DNA of 64,000 nucleotides, taken from the NCBI RefSeq assembly GCF_028769735.1, contig NC_088172.1, forward strand, positions 36,081,897 through 36,145,896. Direction: 5' to 3'. Position numbers and translations under genes: made by a program. The stretch is from Zonotrichia leucophrys gambelii. Lineage: Eukaryota; Chordata; Aves; Passeriformes; Passerellidae. Of the stretch, positions 9,357 to 20,850 are shown piece by piece. The notes under the pieces are model-generated. The model had not been told where the DNA came from, did not search any database, and worked only from the letters and a program-made list of their open reading frames with translations. Numbering within the stretch: position 1 is the stretch's first letter; the number at the start of each line of letters is the position of its first letter.

Positions 9357-11145
9357 AAACAGACTTTGGTACTTCTCTGAATTAATTCTGACTGAGTTAA
9401 ACTTATTTCTAGTCCCTCCTGTCCAATCCTGGGGATGCTCACTTATGGTTCCTTACTACTCAAATCTGAGTTTCTTTGGGAAGGAAAGCAGGACAGGTAG
9501 TAAATGGTGCTTAGCCTGATCCTCTCTCATCTGTGGAAGTAAAATGTGACCAAGATCTTCCATTGAATGCCCTCCTTCATGTTAGTGTCTTTGAAGTCTC
9601 CTCCCTTATTTCAACACCCTTCTTGAAGTATTTGTTTCAAAACTGAACATGGCAGTTCAGCAGTGCTCGCAGTCACCCCAAACACCCTCAGTTATCCAGC
9701 TGGACAAACAGCCACCTCCAGCCTATTTTAAACCCAAATCTCTTTTGACATCAGCATTTCAGTGTCTCCCTCCCTTGATGTATCAATAAAGTCAAGAGAT
9801 TCTCTCCCAGGTCAGCAGTACAACTGATCCTTCTTTGCACTGCCTTGGTAAAGATTTCACTGAACGATGGTCCTGCTCATTAGAGGAAAAAAGGCCAATG
9901 TTTAAGGAGGAAGGAGACCTTGTGTTTTGCTCTCCACATTCTTTGTCACTCTGAGCCATCCGTTTTTGATTTCCGTGCTTTAACTCAGCTTTGTTGTAAC
10001 AAAGGCTGAAGAACAGACCTTCTCAGACCATATGCTGCATTTGCAAGGTAAAGGAGGGGTGCGCATTTCTGGTGTGGAGATGCCCAACAGATTGTACTGG
10101 CCTGAGCTGACCTGCTGACCTGGATTTAACCTGCTCCTGTCCCCAGAAATGCAGTGCTTCAGCCCCAGCACCACCAGGAGCAGGGCTGTCAGTATCACCT
10201 TCCAAAACAGTCTGCATTGCAGGCTGAGATCCCAGAGATTTCCTCTGAACACCTGAGCCACGTTGCAGCAGCCCCAGCACAGCTGTCTGTGGCCTGTCAG
10301 AGGGTGTGAAGAAGGGAGTGAGTTTTCGTGTTGCCCAAGGGAACATGGATGTATTTTTGTAGGAAACACAGCCAAAAATGGTGACACCTGCTGTTATTAT
10401 TACTGTGTCTCTAAAGAAAAAGAGATATCTGTGAGGGGCTAAGCTGCTCTGGAGATCTGGCCTGTTGTCCCTTAGGAGTTGAGAAGAGGCAGCTGGATGT
10501 CCCCAGATTACAAAAGAAATGGGACTGGCTCATGGAGGGCCTCTCCACCTCATCTTCTAGCTAAACTACACCCATTTCAACCTGTCAAGCTATTCATAGG
10601 TGCTGTAGCCCCAGCAGTGGCTGGTGGAGCAGACATATCTCCTCTCAGACTGTCCAGAGGTACCTGAATCCTTCAGGCTCTCTTGCAAACCTGTGTCAGC
10701 AGAGACACAAGGCCATGCCTGGATTCCTCTGTGTCCTGTTTATCCCAGGTACCAAAGCAGCCCTATAAACTACTCTGGAAGGGTTTGAGTGTAGTGGACT
10801 TTATTAGAACCTTGAAACAATCTGATGTAAGTTCTAGTCTTTCTGGAAGCTTCCCTTTAATGAGACATGAGTTATTGGTTAACTTAAGGTGATTTGACCT
10901 AGCTGAAAATAATCAAATCCCAAAATGTCACTTAAAATGACCTCAGGTGGCAGACCCTTCTGTGAAGAGCAGCTGCTCATTAAGGTGGCCATCAAGCATC
11001 CACAATTACATTTTTTTCCTTACTGTAGAGCAAGCAAAGAGGAGAGGGAGAGCTGTTCTTCAGACACAGCATCCCAGCACTGAGCTCAGGAAAGCGATGG
11101 ACTGGAAAATCTTCCGCTCCTTCTGTCAAAACAGCCGCGGGCCTC
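9357..11145. other. Intergenic DNA with one exon-like minus-strand frame
   Basis: No recognised gene. A minus-strand open frame (10387-9980, 135 codons) contains a hydrophobic run, WKVILTALLLVVLGLKHC, at about 10,201-10,148 flanked by basic residues, with AG and GT dinucleotides around it. It has no family match I can name. Confidence 0.5.
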
Positions 11146-11192
11146 GGTTGTTTTGGAGCCTGGGTTGTTTTGGAGCCTGGGTTGTTTTGGAG
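11146..11192. repeat. 17-bp tandem repeat, 2.8 copies
   Basis: GGTTGTTTTGGAGCCTG occurs at 11146 and 11163, with a partial third copy from 11180, all identical over the shared length. Confidence 0.93.
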
Positions 11193-14100
11193 TGTGCATC
11201 CTGCAGGAGCCACACACAGTTAACCCCGCCAGGCCAGTGCCTGCTCTCCCCTCTGTGCAGTGCTGGGAAAGGGCTCACATCTGCTCCTCTGAGCCTGAGG
11301 CTTCCAGAGGGCCTCTGGCAGCAGCCATGGCTTCTGTGGCACATCACTGCCGTGTTCATGCACACCCATGCTCTTCCATTTCCTTTTCCCTTTGTTGCAT
11401 TCCAGCCCTGGAGGGTAAATTGTTATTGTATAACCTGTATGGGCGAGGAAAAAAAAAGTGTGCCAGTGATTTCTGTCAGGGTGCAGGGGATGTATGAAAT
11501 GTGATCTGGTTTGTTGGTAGCTTTGCCAGTGCCTCAGTAGATGCTGACTCTGTGTTCAGAGTCAGAAATGTCTTTAATTTCCTCTTGGAATTTGTGATGT
11601 TTTAAGATCATTGAGAATTTGAGCTGTGTGGCTTTGTTGTTTTTCTTGTCTTATGCTCTTGATTATGTCCCCACTCCTCTTGATTACGCCCCCACTCAGA
11701 ATTCTGTTTCCTCTGGGATGTGTGGCACCCTTACAGGTTACGGAAGGGAACTGGCTGACTTCAGCATTTATAAAACATTTGATTCTACTAAATTTCTGAT
11801 TTAGTAAGAAATTTTAAAGAGGAATTGTGTCTAATATGGAAGACAATGTTGAAATTACTCCGATAATCCAATAAACTGTGTAGAAGGTATATAATTGCTT
11901 AGAGGTTAAAAGAGTGAGATGTTATGAGTTTGGAGAGTTATGAAGTGTGTGTGACAAAGCAAGGTTAAGTTCAGTAAATGATGCCAGAGGTCTTTCCCTT
12001 AGGCAGTAAATTCTTGGGTCTCCTTGAGTCCTGTGTGGGTCCAGAGGCCAAGAGGTGTCCTTGCCTCCAAGCTTCTATAGTCTGAGTGATGGAGGCTGAG
12101 TTCCAGAGCCATTATACAGAAAGCTGCCCCAGGAACACCATTAAATAAATAACTCATTGATGAGTCCTGGCAGCTCCTTCAGTACTTCTCTCAAACTGGA
12201 AGACAGGTCTTGGGTTGGGAGCATCTATCTCATTCCAGAAATTGGAAGTCCTGTTGGGACTACAGTTGGGAACCTAAAAAGACCTCCTGTTTCCTGAGAT
12301 GCTTAAAAATCCAATTGAAATGAATTATAAAAGAAATCCCATTTATCTTGAAAGGCAAGTGTAATCGAAAGACTGATGGGTGAACTCCCAGGTACCTTTA
12401 CATTTCATAGAGTCAATATTTGTTCTTTCTCTATTTATAACCCCATTACTCTCTCTAGGTGGGCAGGAGATTTCAGGGGGAACCATTTGTTTTTCTTGAT
12501 TAATGCATTAATGCTGGTGGTTTGTCATAGTAAATTATATCTATTATCTCAACCTCTGTATGCAGGAGGAAAAGCAAGTCAAAAATTTATGATAAAACTG
12601 CTCAAAGTCATGGCTTCTCATTATTTTTAACAAAGCAAATCAATTTCTGCTCTTCATTTTTGAGTGACTAGTGACTAACCTGAAGAGAAAATGTCTTTTA
12701 TATCTTTTGTTTAGCAAAAGCCCTTTAGAAATCATAATGTTATTTTCCAGTGCACTGGCTCAGCTGTGTGCAGTACTATTGTGTGAAAATAGGTGGGAGA
12801 GAGAAACTGCTGCCTTGCCTTATGTCTCACTTTGCTTCCCTCTGGACTCACAGCAGGGCTTTCACCTGAGAACTGGGCTTTACAAGCTTTGAGTCTCTGC
12901 CTCTTCCACCACAGAAGCAACAGCTCTGGACACTGACTGAACTGAAACCAGCTGAAGAAACTCTCAGCTCTTCTAGTTGTTCACAGCACCATTTGTGACA
13001 ATCTTCTTTGGGTGAAAATCAACCTGCCTCAAATCAGACTCCTTTTAATGGACAAAGCTGCTCTTCCTCTGTCAGAAGGTTCATTTTACAGAAGGAGCAT
13101 TAGGTGGAGATGAGCTGTGTTGGGATAGATTCAGTGAACTGAAAAAAAATTGTTTTACCTTTCACTGTGGGAAAGGAAAAGGGAATTTGATTAGTTATGC
13201 ATGTCCAAGATAGGGGTAGCAAGTGAAGCAAGAAATTACCTGCAGTGTAGTAATAAATGTAAGAGATTCTCCACGGACAACAATACCTGAGATTGAGAAT
13301 GACCAGGGAAGGGCTGTGCATGAAACAGCACCCAGGGGATTAGTGCAGGACAGGGCAGAGCACAGCACCAGTGTTGGGCAGGGTAAGGCTGGCAGGGTGA
13401 CGCTGGCTTGTCAGTCTTCACAAGGGGATAGTCCAGCAAAAACTGAAAATAGTTTGGAATCTAGGTGGGCTCTAGTCTCTTTTTGCCTCTGCTGAGGTGT
13501 TTCCGAGGCAAGTTACTTGTGTTAGAAAAGCCATTTTTTAAACTTATTTTATGTAGTCTCTGGATGCACGCACCCACTAAGCTATGCCGATACACACAGA
13601 GCTCTGCACATAACACTGCTGTCAGTCCAGGCAATGCCCAGCCTAGTGAACTCTGACATCTTCAAATCTCATGTAAAATAGCTGTAAAAACCTGTAAAGT
13701 TTCCTTCCTTCCTCTGCATCCTTTCTAGCTGGTTTGGTGAGTAGTGTTACCACATTAGGTATCAGGGATATGTGAGCCAGGTGCCCAGAGACAGTGACTG
13801 CAGCCAAATTTCAGTATGAGCTTTCTGCAATAAGAAGCATCTCTTGCCCTAGAACCAAGTTAGCTAATGATAATGTTGTGGCTACACAGTGTGGAGATTT
13901 TACTGTCTTGGACTTCAATACCCTTGTAAATTCCTTGGGTTGTTTTAGATGACATAGTCCAGTGCTGTCTGCACTGCCCAGCACACCTGGACTTTGTCAC
14001 TGGATAGTCTCTTGGGACTACTGTGAAAGAAAATACCTGGTGATATTCTTGGCCTGAGTACTAAAATGCATGTGAAAGCATATGGTTACTCTTGAAACAG

Positions 14101-16737
14101 CCCTCTCAAATGGAAAAGATTTAAAAGAGGAAAGGAAAATGTATATTTAAGTACATGTGAAAGGAGAACACAAACCTGTTCTTCTTGCAAATGGTAGATG
14201 TAGTCCATTGTTGAATTTGCACTGATGCCAGTGAAATTACACTTGGGATTAATTATCCCCATTCAGCAGAAAAGCATTTCCTCTGATTCCCTTTGATTTT
14301 TTACCAGTTTGTGATCTGTGAGCCAGAGATTTTTTTTGTGTAATTTGCTGTCTGTCCAAAACCAAGGGAAATACCCTCTCCTCCAAAGCAATGATAAATC
14401 TGAGGTGAAAGCTGATCTGTCTGAGTTATATTGGAACCAGGGCACCCAACAAGATTTTTCATTGACTTCTCCAGATCCAGCTTAAGCACAGTGTATGCTG
14501 GATGCTCCTGAAGGAATGGTCTGTCCTGCTGATCACTGTAAATAGGTGGGAGCACAAACTCATGCCAACTTGGGCTGTAGCTGTGCTGGAGTCAGGAGAC
14601 TGCAGGATGCCCTGTCATTCCTGGGCAGCTGTGATCAGGCTTACCAGACTAGCAGATGGAGAAGATGCTGAGCATTGGCAGACAGTCTGCTCTGGGGTTA
14701 TTTTTTCATTTCTCAGCCCATGCCACTGTGTCTTTATCAAGGATATTACAAATTCCTGAAACACTCTTGGGTCTCTTAGAGCACATCATCTGTTTGTGGT
14801 TACACTATTAAACTCCAAGCCATGATTCCTTCCTGCCTATTGGGAATGGCCAAAGCTCCTGCCAACTTCCAAGCCATGCTCAGAAATGTTCTGGATTGTT
14901 TTATCCAGGTGGCCTGGATCAAAAGTGAACCAAGGACTAGTCCAAAATGTGAGTGGCAGTGCCTGTGTTCAGACCCTTATGTGGTTCAGACTATTAATAT
15001 AGAGGTGGATTTTATGAAAAGACTTCACGACAATGTTTGGAAACAGTCTTTTTTGTGGGAAAGGTCTCTGGCAACAAAAATGGCTTTTCCAGTGTAAGTT
15101 ATAACAGTAGTTTCCATGAGGATGGGCTGTGTGGAGAGGAAGTATGCCCATGAGGGACAGAAGAACCTGGGGAATGCTGAAGGATTCTCTTGTTGTCCTA
15201 CAATCTACTGCCTTTGCCCTCAGAGTGGAGTACAGAGGTTTGTGATAAATGCTCATGGCATCATTTTAAGGATGAATGTTGAGATTATTCCTTTTTTAAT
15301 CAAATAACATCATAGCATGTTACTTCCACAGGACAGGCAGAGAATTTCTAAACAAGTTAATCTGAGAAACAATCCTGGTTCCTGTGGAAATTAGGGACAG
15401 TGTAAATTATTTATGAGGGTTGATAGTAAAACAGGAAAAACAGAAGGGAAGAACCTAGTGGAGTTCCAGATTAAAAGGGATCTGTAACCTGAAGTGACTC
15501 ATGCCTACATAGCAGTAGGATTGAGACGATTCTCCCTTGATGACCATAGGTGAGATAATAGGAAAAACATATGCTGCTCACATTGAACCAGATGGGATGT
15601 CTCTGCTCTTCAAGGCAAAGACCAAGGAGGTCAGAGACAGGTGTCCTCAGGTGTCAAATTGAGCCTCTCATCTAAGAAGCACTCCCAAAGAGCTATTGAA
15701 TATACTAATGGAAAGATAGGGGTAGAAAACAGTAAAGCCAGTACCCACCATCATCCAATTAATGGAGAAATCTACCCAGAAAACTGTTAGAAGAGGACTT
15801 ATGAGTCAGGTCAAGTGGAGAACAGTTTCACTCTACAGCTATCAGAAGACATTGAAGGTCCTGAAGGTCTCAGTGAAACTTGTCTCTTTAAACCTTTATG
15901 TGACTTGCAGTGTAGTACAAAGATCAAGGTGACTCCAGATTCCTGTAGTTCTAATACAGGGATTGACATCCTGTGCATAAGGTACCAGCTAAACCCAAAT
16001 GGATACTCCAGTCCCAGGAAAATCACCAGATCACACAGTACCCTCTGACACAGGACATGGAATCATTAGAATGAAGAGAATGCCAACTGAGAGAGGTTTC
16101 AACACCAGTTACTTGGTGAGGCATGAGGAGAAAGTTTTCAGCTTTGTTGTGGATCACTTTGTAGTCAAATATTTTACTTTTGACATTTTCATGCATTGGA
16201 GGATTTTGCACCACTTTGTTCAGTTTCCCAATGTTTCAGTGGGATAAGTGCATCACTTGAGGCTTTTACACTACACAGAATTTGGTTGAAGCACTACCCC
16301 CACTTGAAACCTTTCCCAGTATGGAGCAAAGTCCTCCAGGTTTTATGTTCGTTTTGTAAACTGAAGTGATTGAGTGACACAAAATGTGAAAACTTCAAAG
16401 GCTTTTGAGTTTGAATATTCTGCACAGCTGTTGTTTAGCATTGAATATGGATTTTACTTGTGAGATACTTGGTGTTGTATTGCAAAACTGCATTATGTGA
16501 AGTCCTCTGCCTTCAAATTGATGAAAGCAAACAGTGCTTACTTCCATGAGTAACCCCATCTGTTTCCATAATACACTCTTAGGGGAAAGATTAAGAAAAA
16601 AAGGAAACAAAGAGCTGTACTCTGCTGGGAAACTTTGCTATTTTATATTGAAGCTCTGACCACCCAGTTTACATTTCTTTCTGTAGATATAAATGCACAT
16701 ATATTTTGTTATTAATTTACATTCATTTAGAAGGAAT
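11193..16737. other. Intergenic DNA, no confident gene
   Basis: Contains a 21-bp near-identical direct duplication at 11656-11697 (CTCTTGATTATGTCCCCACTC and a copy with two changes). It also has faint reverse-transcriptase-like translated motifs at about 14,822-14,910 and 16,115-16,200, treated as a hypothesis. Otherwise I see no gene or RNA. Confidence 0.5.
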
Positions 16738-16915
16738 GTGGCCCAGTGGAAAGAGCTCTGGCTGGACTTAAAAAGTATTTAATATTTTCTTATCTCTGTC
16801 AATTTCCCCTGGCTGACATTGAAAAAGTATTGACCTTAAACATATGACTGTTCTTTGTCCATGTGTGAAATGGCAGAATGCAACAAAGGCCTTTTGGAGA
16901 GTGCTTTGAGACTTT
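16738..16915 (+). mobile_element. MIR-like (CORE-SINE) relic
   Basis: It begins GTGGCCCAGTGGAAAGAGC, which matches the tRNA-derived head of amniote MIR elements. About 130 bases later it has AAATGGCAGAATGCAAC and GAGTGCTTTGAGACTTTG, matching the MIR tail. Heavily diverged. Confidence 0.6.
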
Positions 16916-17204
16916 GTGGAAAAAAACTGTAAGAAGTGAGTAATGTTACTAGGGTTAGAAAGAAAGAGTAGTTTTAGAAAATTTGTACTAATAAATCTGC
17001 ATGTGACTGTGTAAACAAACAGGACTTCAATCCTTCAACTGGTTCTCTAGCTGAGATCTATTCCTGGTCCAGGCTTCTACTGACCAGCCTTTAGCTGTTG
17101 ATGGTTTAATCAGCAAGGAAGAGGTTAATGGTGCCAGATCAGTAAAAAATGAGAAAGCATTACCAAAAATCAGCCCTGAAAGGAAGCAAGATCAGCACAA
17201 ACAG

Positions 17205-17335
17205 CATTAAACTGGGAATCATCCTAACTGGGTCCATTCCTGATTACTATTTATGAACTGGATAATGTTGGGGTCACAAAACTGAATGACAAATTACTTC
17301 CTTTCTCACTGCCTCAGTTGCTCAGTTGCAGCTGT
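17205..17335 (+). mobile_element. Possible MIR-like SINE relic
   Basis: The stretch AATTACTTCCTTTCTCACTG and CCTCAGTTGCTCAGTTG resembles the central MIR core ("cttgggcaagtcactt...cctcagttt"). It is weak and old, and boundaries are approximate. Confidence 0.3.
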
Positions 17336-18493
17336 ACTTAACTGTACTTTGGGAATTTACATGCATGTTTCAGATATTGCAGTTTTATGTGCAGCAGGAG
17401 AAGGAGAGGAGCATGGGAGGAGAGAAAAATGCACTTAAGTAACATAGTCTAAAAGGAGGACTGGGGTACAGTTGTTAAGCATCTTAGACTTAGTGAGACT
17501 TCTCCACAGTTAATCTGTGGAGGGAGGGAGAGCAAATATCATTCCTGCAAGCTAAGATATAATGGTGGACTGCATCAGTACTGGCCGATTCCCTCTTCTG
17601 GGTGGCTTTGGGGGCAAGGGATGCAAGAGAATGTATATCATTATATGTGTTATTACCTATCCCCAGAGAGGTATTTGAAGGCATGGATGGATTTCAAGGG
17701 CTGTTACTCCTAAAAGTAAAGTTCCATTTTGGTGTTGCCTTGATTCGTGTTTACCCCATGAGACTGCCCATGACAGACATCCTTTATCTGTGCTGTGCTG
17801 GGACAGGTGGCCTCTTTGCCTTGCAAACACAGCTGATGTTCCCACATGCCCCAGGGAATAAGGGCATTATGGAGATGGACTTTAACTGAATTGGCTGTTT
17901 CTCAAAGGCCAATGTTTCTTTTCTTTTTTTTTTTCCTTGTTCTTTTTGGCAAGAGTTTCTTTCTTCTTTCCTTTTGGAAGGCATCTGTACAGACTTACTT
18001 TAAAAAAAGCCCTCAGAGGACAACACCCTCCCCTTTAGTTTGGCTTTATTCACATTAACCTTAAGGGCTGCTCAAGCACACTGCCTGTGTTTAGCCTTAA
18101 GCCCTTTGTCACCAGAAGTTTTTTTTTCTTCCCCATATACCGAGTCAGCCAAACCTAATTACCCTTTAATCAGTAAAATCAACACCTGCTAACAGGGTGG
18201 GCTCTTTTCAGCAAATAGTGCTTCCCTTTTCCAGAGGCTGCTAAATTTCCAGGGGTCCTATTGTTTCTTTGTCTTGCTCATAAGGAGCTTGGACTGATAA
18301 TCTGGTAATGGGTATGGTTATCTCATGCCTGTAAAACAGCAGTGGTGAATCTTCCTCTTGGCAAGGGTAGCAGAACTAGGTGAGACAAGAATTATACATA
18401 GATGCCAGGAGTCAAATCTCCTGGTATTTATTTTCTCTTTAAAACTTAGGTCAGCCCTGGAAAAGCATGCATCAGAGGGGTTTGGCAGGTGGG

Positions 18494-18598
18494 ATTAAAG
18501 TACCAGGTGAAATAAAGAGCAAGGCAGCCTGTAGAAGCTCCTGGTGGAATTAAAGTACCAGGTGAAATAAAGAGCAAGGCAGCCTGTAGAAGCTCCTG
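18494..18598. repeat. 55-bp perfect tandem duplication
   Basis: A 55-bp unit starting ATTAAAGTACCAGGTGAAAT begins at 18494 and again at 18549. The second copy matches for 50 bases without mismatch before diverging. Such perfect identity implies a recent event or a variable-number locus. Confidence 0.95.
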
Positions 18599-19737
18599 TT
18601 TTTTTATCTTGCTTAATCAGCCCTCTGCTTAAAGTAAGGGGGCAGAATTGTCTGCAGAGAGAAGGGACTTGGGGCTGGATTTTACAGAGCCCGTTGGATC
18701 TCAGGCTGTGTCTGTGCTGTTAGGGCAGCCCAGAGCCACCTCTGTCCTTGGGGAGACTCATCTGCAGCTTCATGGGAGACCCTCAGAGTGTGAAAGGTGT
18801 TGTGGTCTGTGCTTAGGTGCAGATCAGACCAGAATAGCCTCTTGTTCCTGTGGTCATGGACAGGATTTGAGCTCGAACTCCAGATTTACCACTCTGCTGT
18901 CATCCTCTGTGTGGCTGCTTGGAACTTGAGCAAGTGGCTGTATGGGCAGAAGGCAAACAGGGCAATGGGACTTACAGCTCCCCTTGGGGTCTGCTTCTAG
19001 TACACAGACCACAGACCATCCTAGGACAGACTTCTGGTGGTAAAAAATTACTCTGGTATTCATGGCACCACTCTTGAAAATGTCTTTCACATTCTTACAC
19101 TTGTTTTTATCTCTAAAATCAATGTTTTTGGAGAGCTCCACTTAATTTCTTGTGGATGAACAGGACAGAGGAGTCAAAACCACTTGTGTTTTTCCTTGGG
19201 TGTTTCCACTGAGGTTATTTTTGCTGGATAGGTGCTGCAGCTTTGTTCAGCAGCTGTGTTTGAGCCTGGCCCCGTGGCTGCCGCCCTTGGCAGCCCCACA
19301 CAGCACAGCTCCTTAGTTTGAATGTATGGATACACAGGCTGCTAAATGGCTGGTGCTGGCTTTGCCTGTGAAATACACCCTCCTCTCTCTGCACCAACAC
19401 TCAGCTCCTGCCCTAGCCTGGATATGTGGGATATGGCCATTATTTACGTGCAAACATAGGGCTGAGCTGCAGCTAAGGCTGGTGACCAAAGCCCAGGACA
19501 TCCTTCCTGTACCCATCTATCTGTGTCCCCAGTTCTCAGCTCTTTCAAATTAACATAACTAGCTTGATGCTGCCAGGATATGGATGAAAATCAGGCAGGA
19601 TCAAATACTGGATGTGCTTCCAGGTGAGCTGGAGCCTTCCTTTAACTCTGTAGGGTGAGCAGTACTCAATGTGCATCTAGAGCCATGTTAGGAAGTTAAA
19701 ATAATTGCTAAGGAAGGAGCCAGGACTCCTGGATCTC
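18599..19737. other. Intergenic DNA, no gene seen
   Basis: Short frames only, none with splice or family support. Confidence 0.6.
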
Positions 19738-19865
19738 AAGACCAGGTTGGATGGGGCTTGGAGCAACCTGGTCTAGTGGAAGGTGTCCCTGCCTCTGGTG
19801 GGGAGGCTGGAGTTAGATGGTCTATAAACTCCCTTCCAACCCAAACCATTCCACAATTCTATGAA
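19738..19865 (+). mobile_element. CR1 LINE fragment, 3' tail
   Basis: CAGGTTGGATGGGGCTTGG, GCAACCTGGTCTAGTGGAAG, GTGTCCCTGCC, then CCCTTCCAACCCAAACCATT and CACAATTCTATGAAA: the last 130 bases of CR1 in + orientation. Confidence 0.92.
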
Positions 19866-20309
19866 AACCACAGGTCTGGATCTGCTGAAAAACCCTCTGT
19901 TGAGTTTGATGGAGGATAGAGGAGTCCAGTGGGTTAGGGGAGCCTGGCATGGCTTTCTGCTGTCAAAAGATAAGAGAGTTTTGGATATGTGGCTGACACC
20001 AGTCCCAGTCCTGCAGTGATATCCAGGAGGGTTTGATCCCTGGGCCTGTGCAAAGTCTCCTCCACTGTAGGATCACTCTCAAGAGGGGACACAGAATTTT
20101 CCTGTCACCAGTCTGGCAGGACAGTGCTGCTCACACTGATTTCAGCAGCATCTGCAAATACCTGTCAGAGCAGAAATCCATGTGAATTCAGATGCTTTGC
20201 TTTGGGCTCCCTACTTTGAAAACTGCTCATCCTTCTGTCTGTCTGTGCCAGAGAGACAAGAGCCCTGCATGTCTAATCCAACAATAGCTGGGCTCCTCCA
20301 ACCCAGCCC

Positions 20310-20850
20310 CTCGGGCACCCCTTTCCCCGACTGCCCCCCAGTGCAGCTCGCAGTGCCACAGCTGGACAGCTGCACAAGGCTGCAGCAAATTTGGGCAAAG
20401 AGGTGAAGAGGTGCCTTTTAGGACCCTGGGAACTCCGCCAAGGCTCAGGTAGGTCTGTCTCATTCGTCAGCCGGGATTCATTCACTCCCAGGGATGTGTG
20501 TGTGTGTGCGTGTGTGCCGAGTGCTTTTCCTTCCCGGCCGCTGGCTGCGAGCCTTCCCAGCAATGGGACTAACGCTGCTCTCCGGGCAATGAGGAGTGCT
20601 GGGCAGGGACAGGAACCGCTTTCCTTTCCTCGGGAAGAAAACGAGCCGTGAGGACACCTAAGGATGTGCTGCCCAGATGTGCTGCCCACCTCCACCTTCC
20701 TCCTAGGACTCATGTGCTTGACAGCTTTCAGCAACTTTGCCAAGACTTCTGCAGACTTCTCAGGTAGGGAGAAGCGCCGATCCCTCCGTGTGCTGCTCGT
20801 GCATCCCAGTGCTCAGGAGCAGCTCGGGGAAAGGGGATGTGAGCAGATCT
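20310..20850. promoter_or_regulatory. Candidate distal CpG-rich promoter
   Basis: A block with roughly two dozen CpGs in about 540 bp, sharply above the CpG-depleted flanks, and a (TG)n run with one CG interruption at 20495-20516. Two consensus-quality + strand donors lie in it: GGCTCAG|GTAGGTCTG (GT at 20447-20448) and TTCTCAG|GTAGGGAG (GT at 20764-20765). It could be a promoter with first exons for a + strand transcript. By human synteny the 5' end of EVA1A is expected on this side of MRPL19 in this orientation. It could instead serve the small reading frame at 20,664. Neither is proven. Confidence 0.4.
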
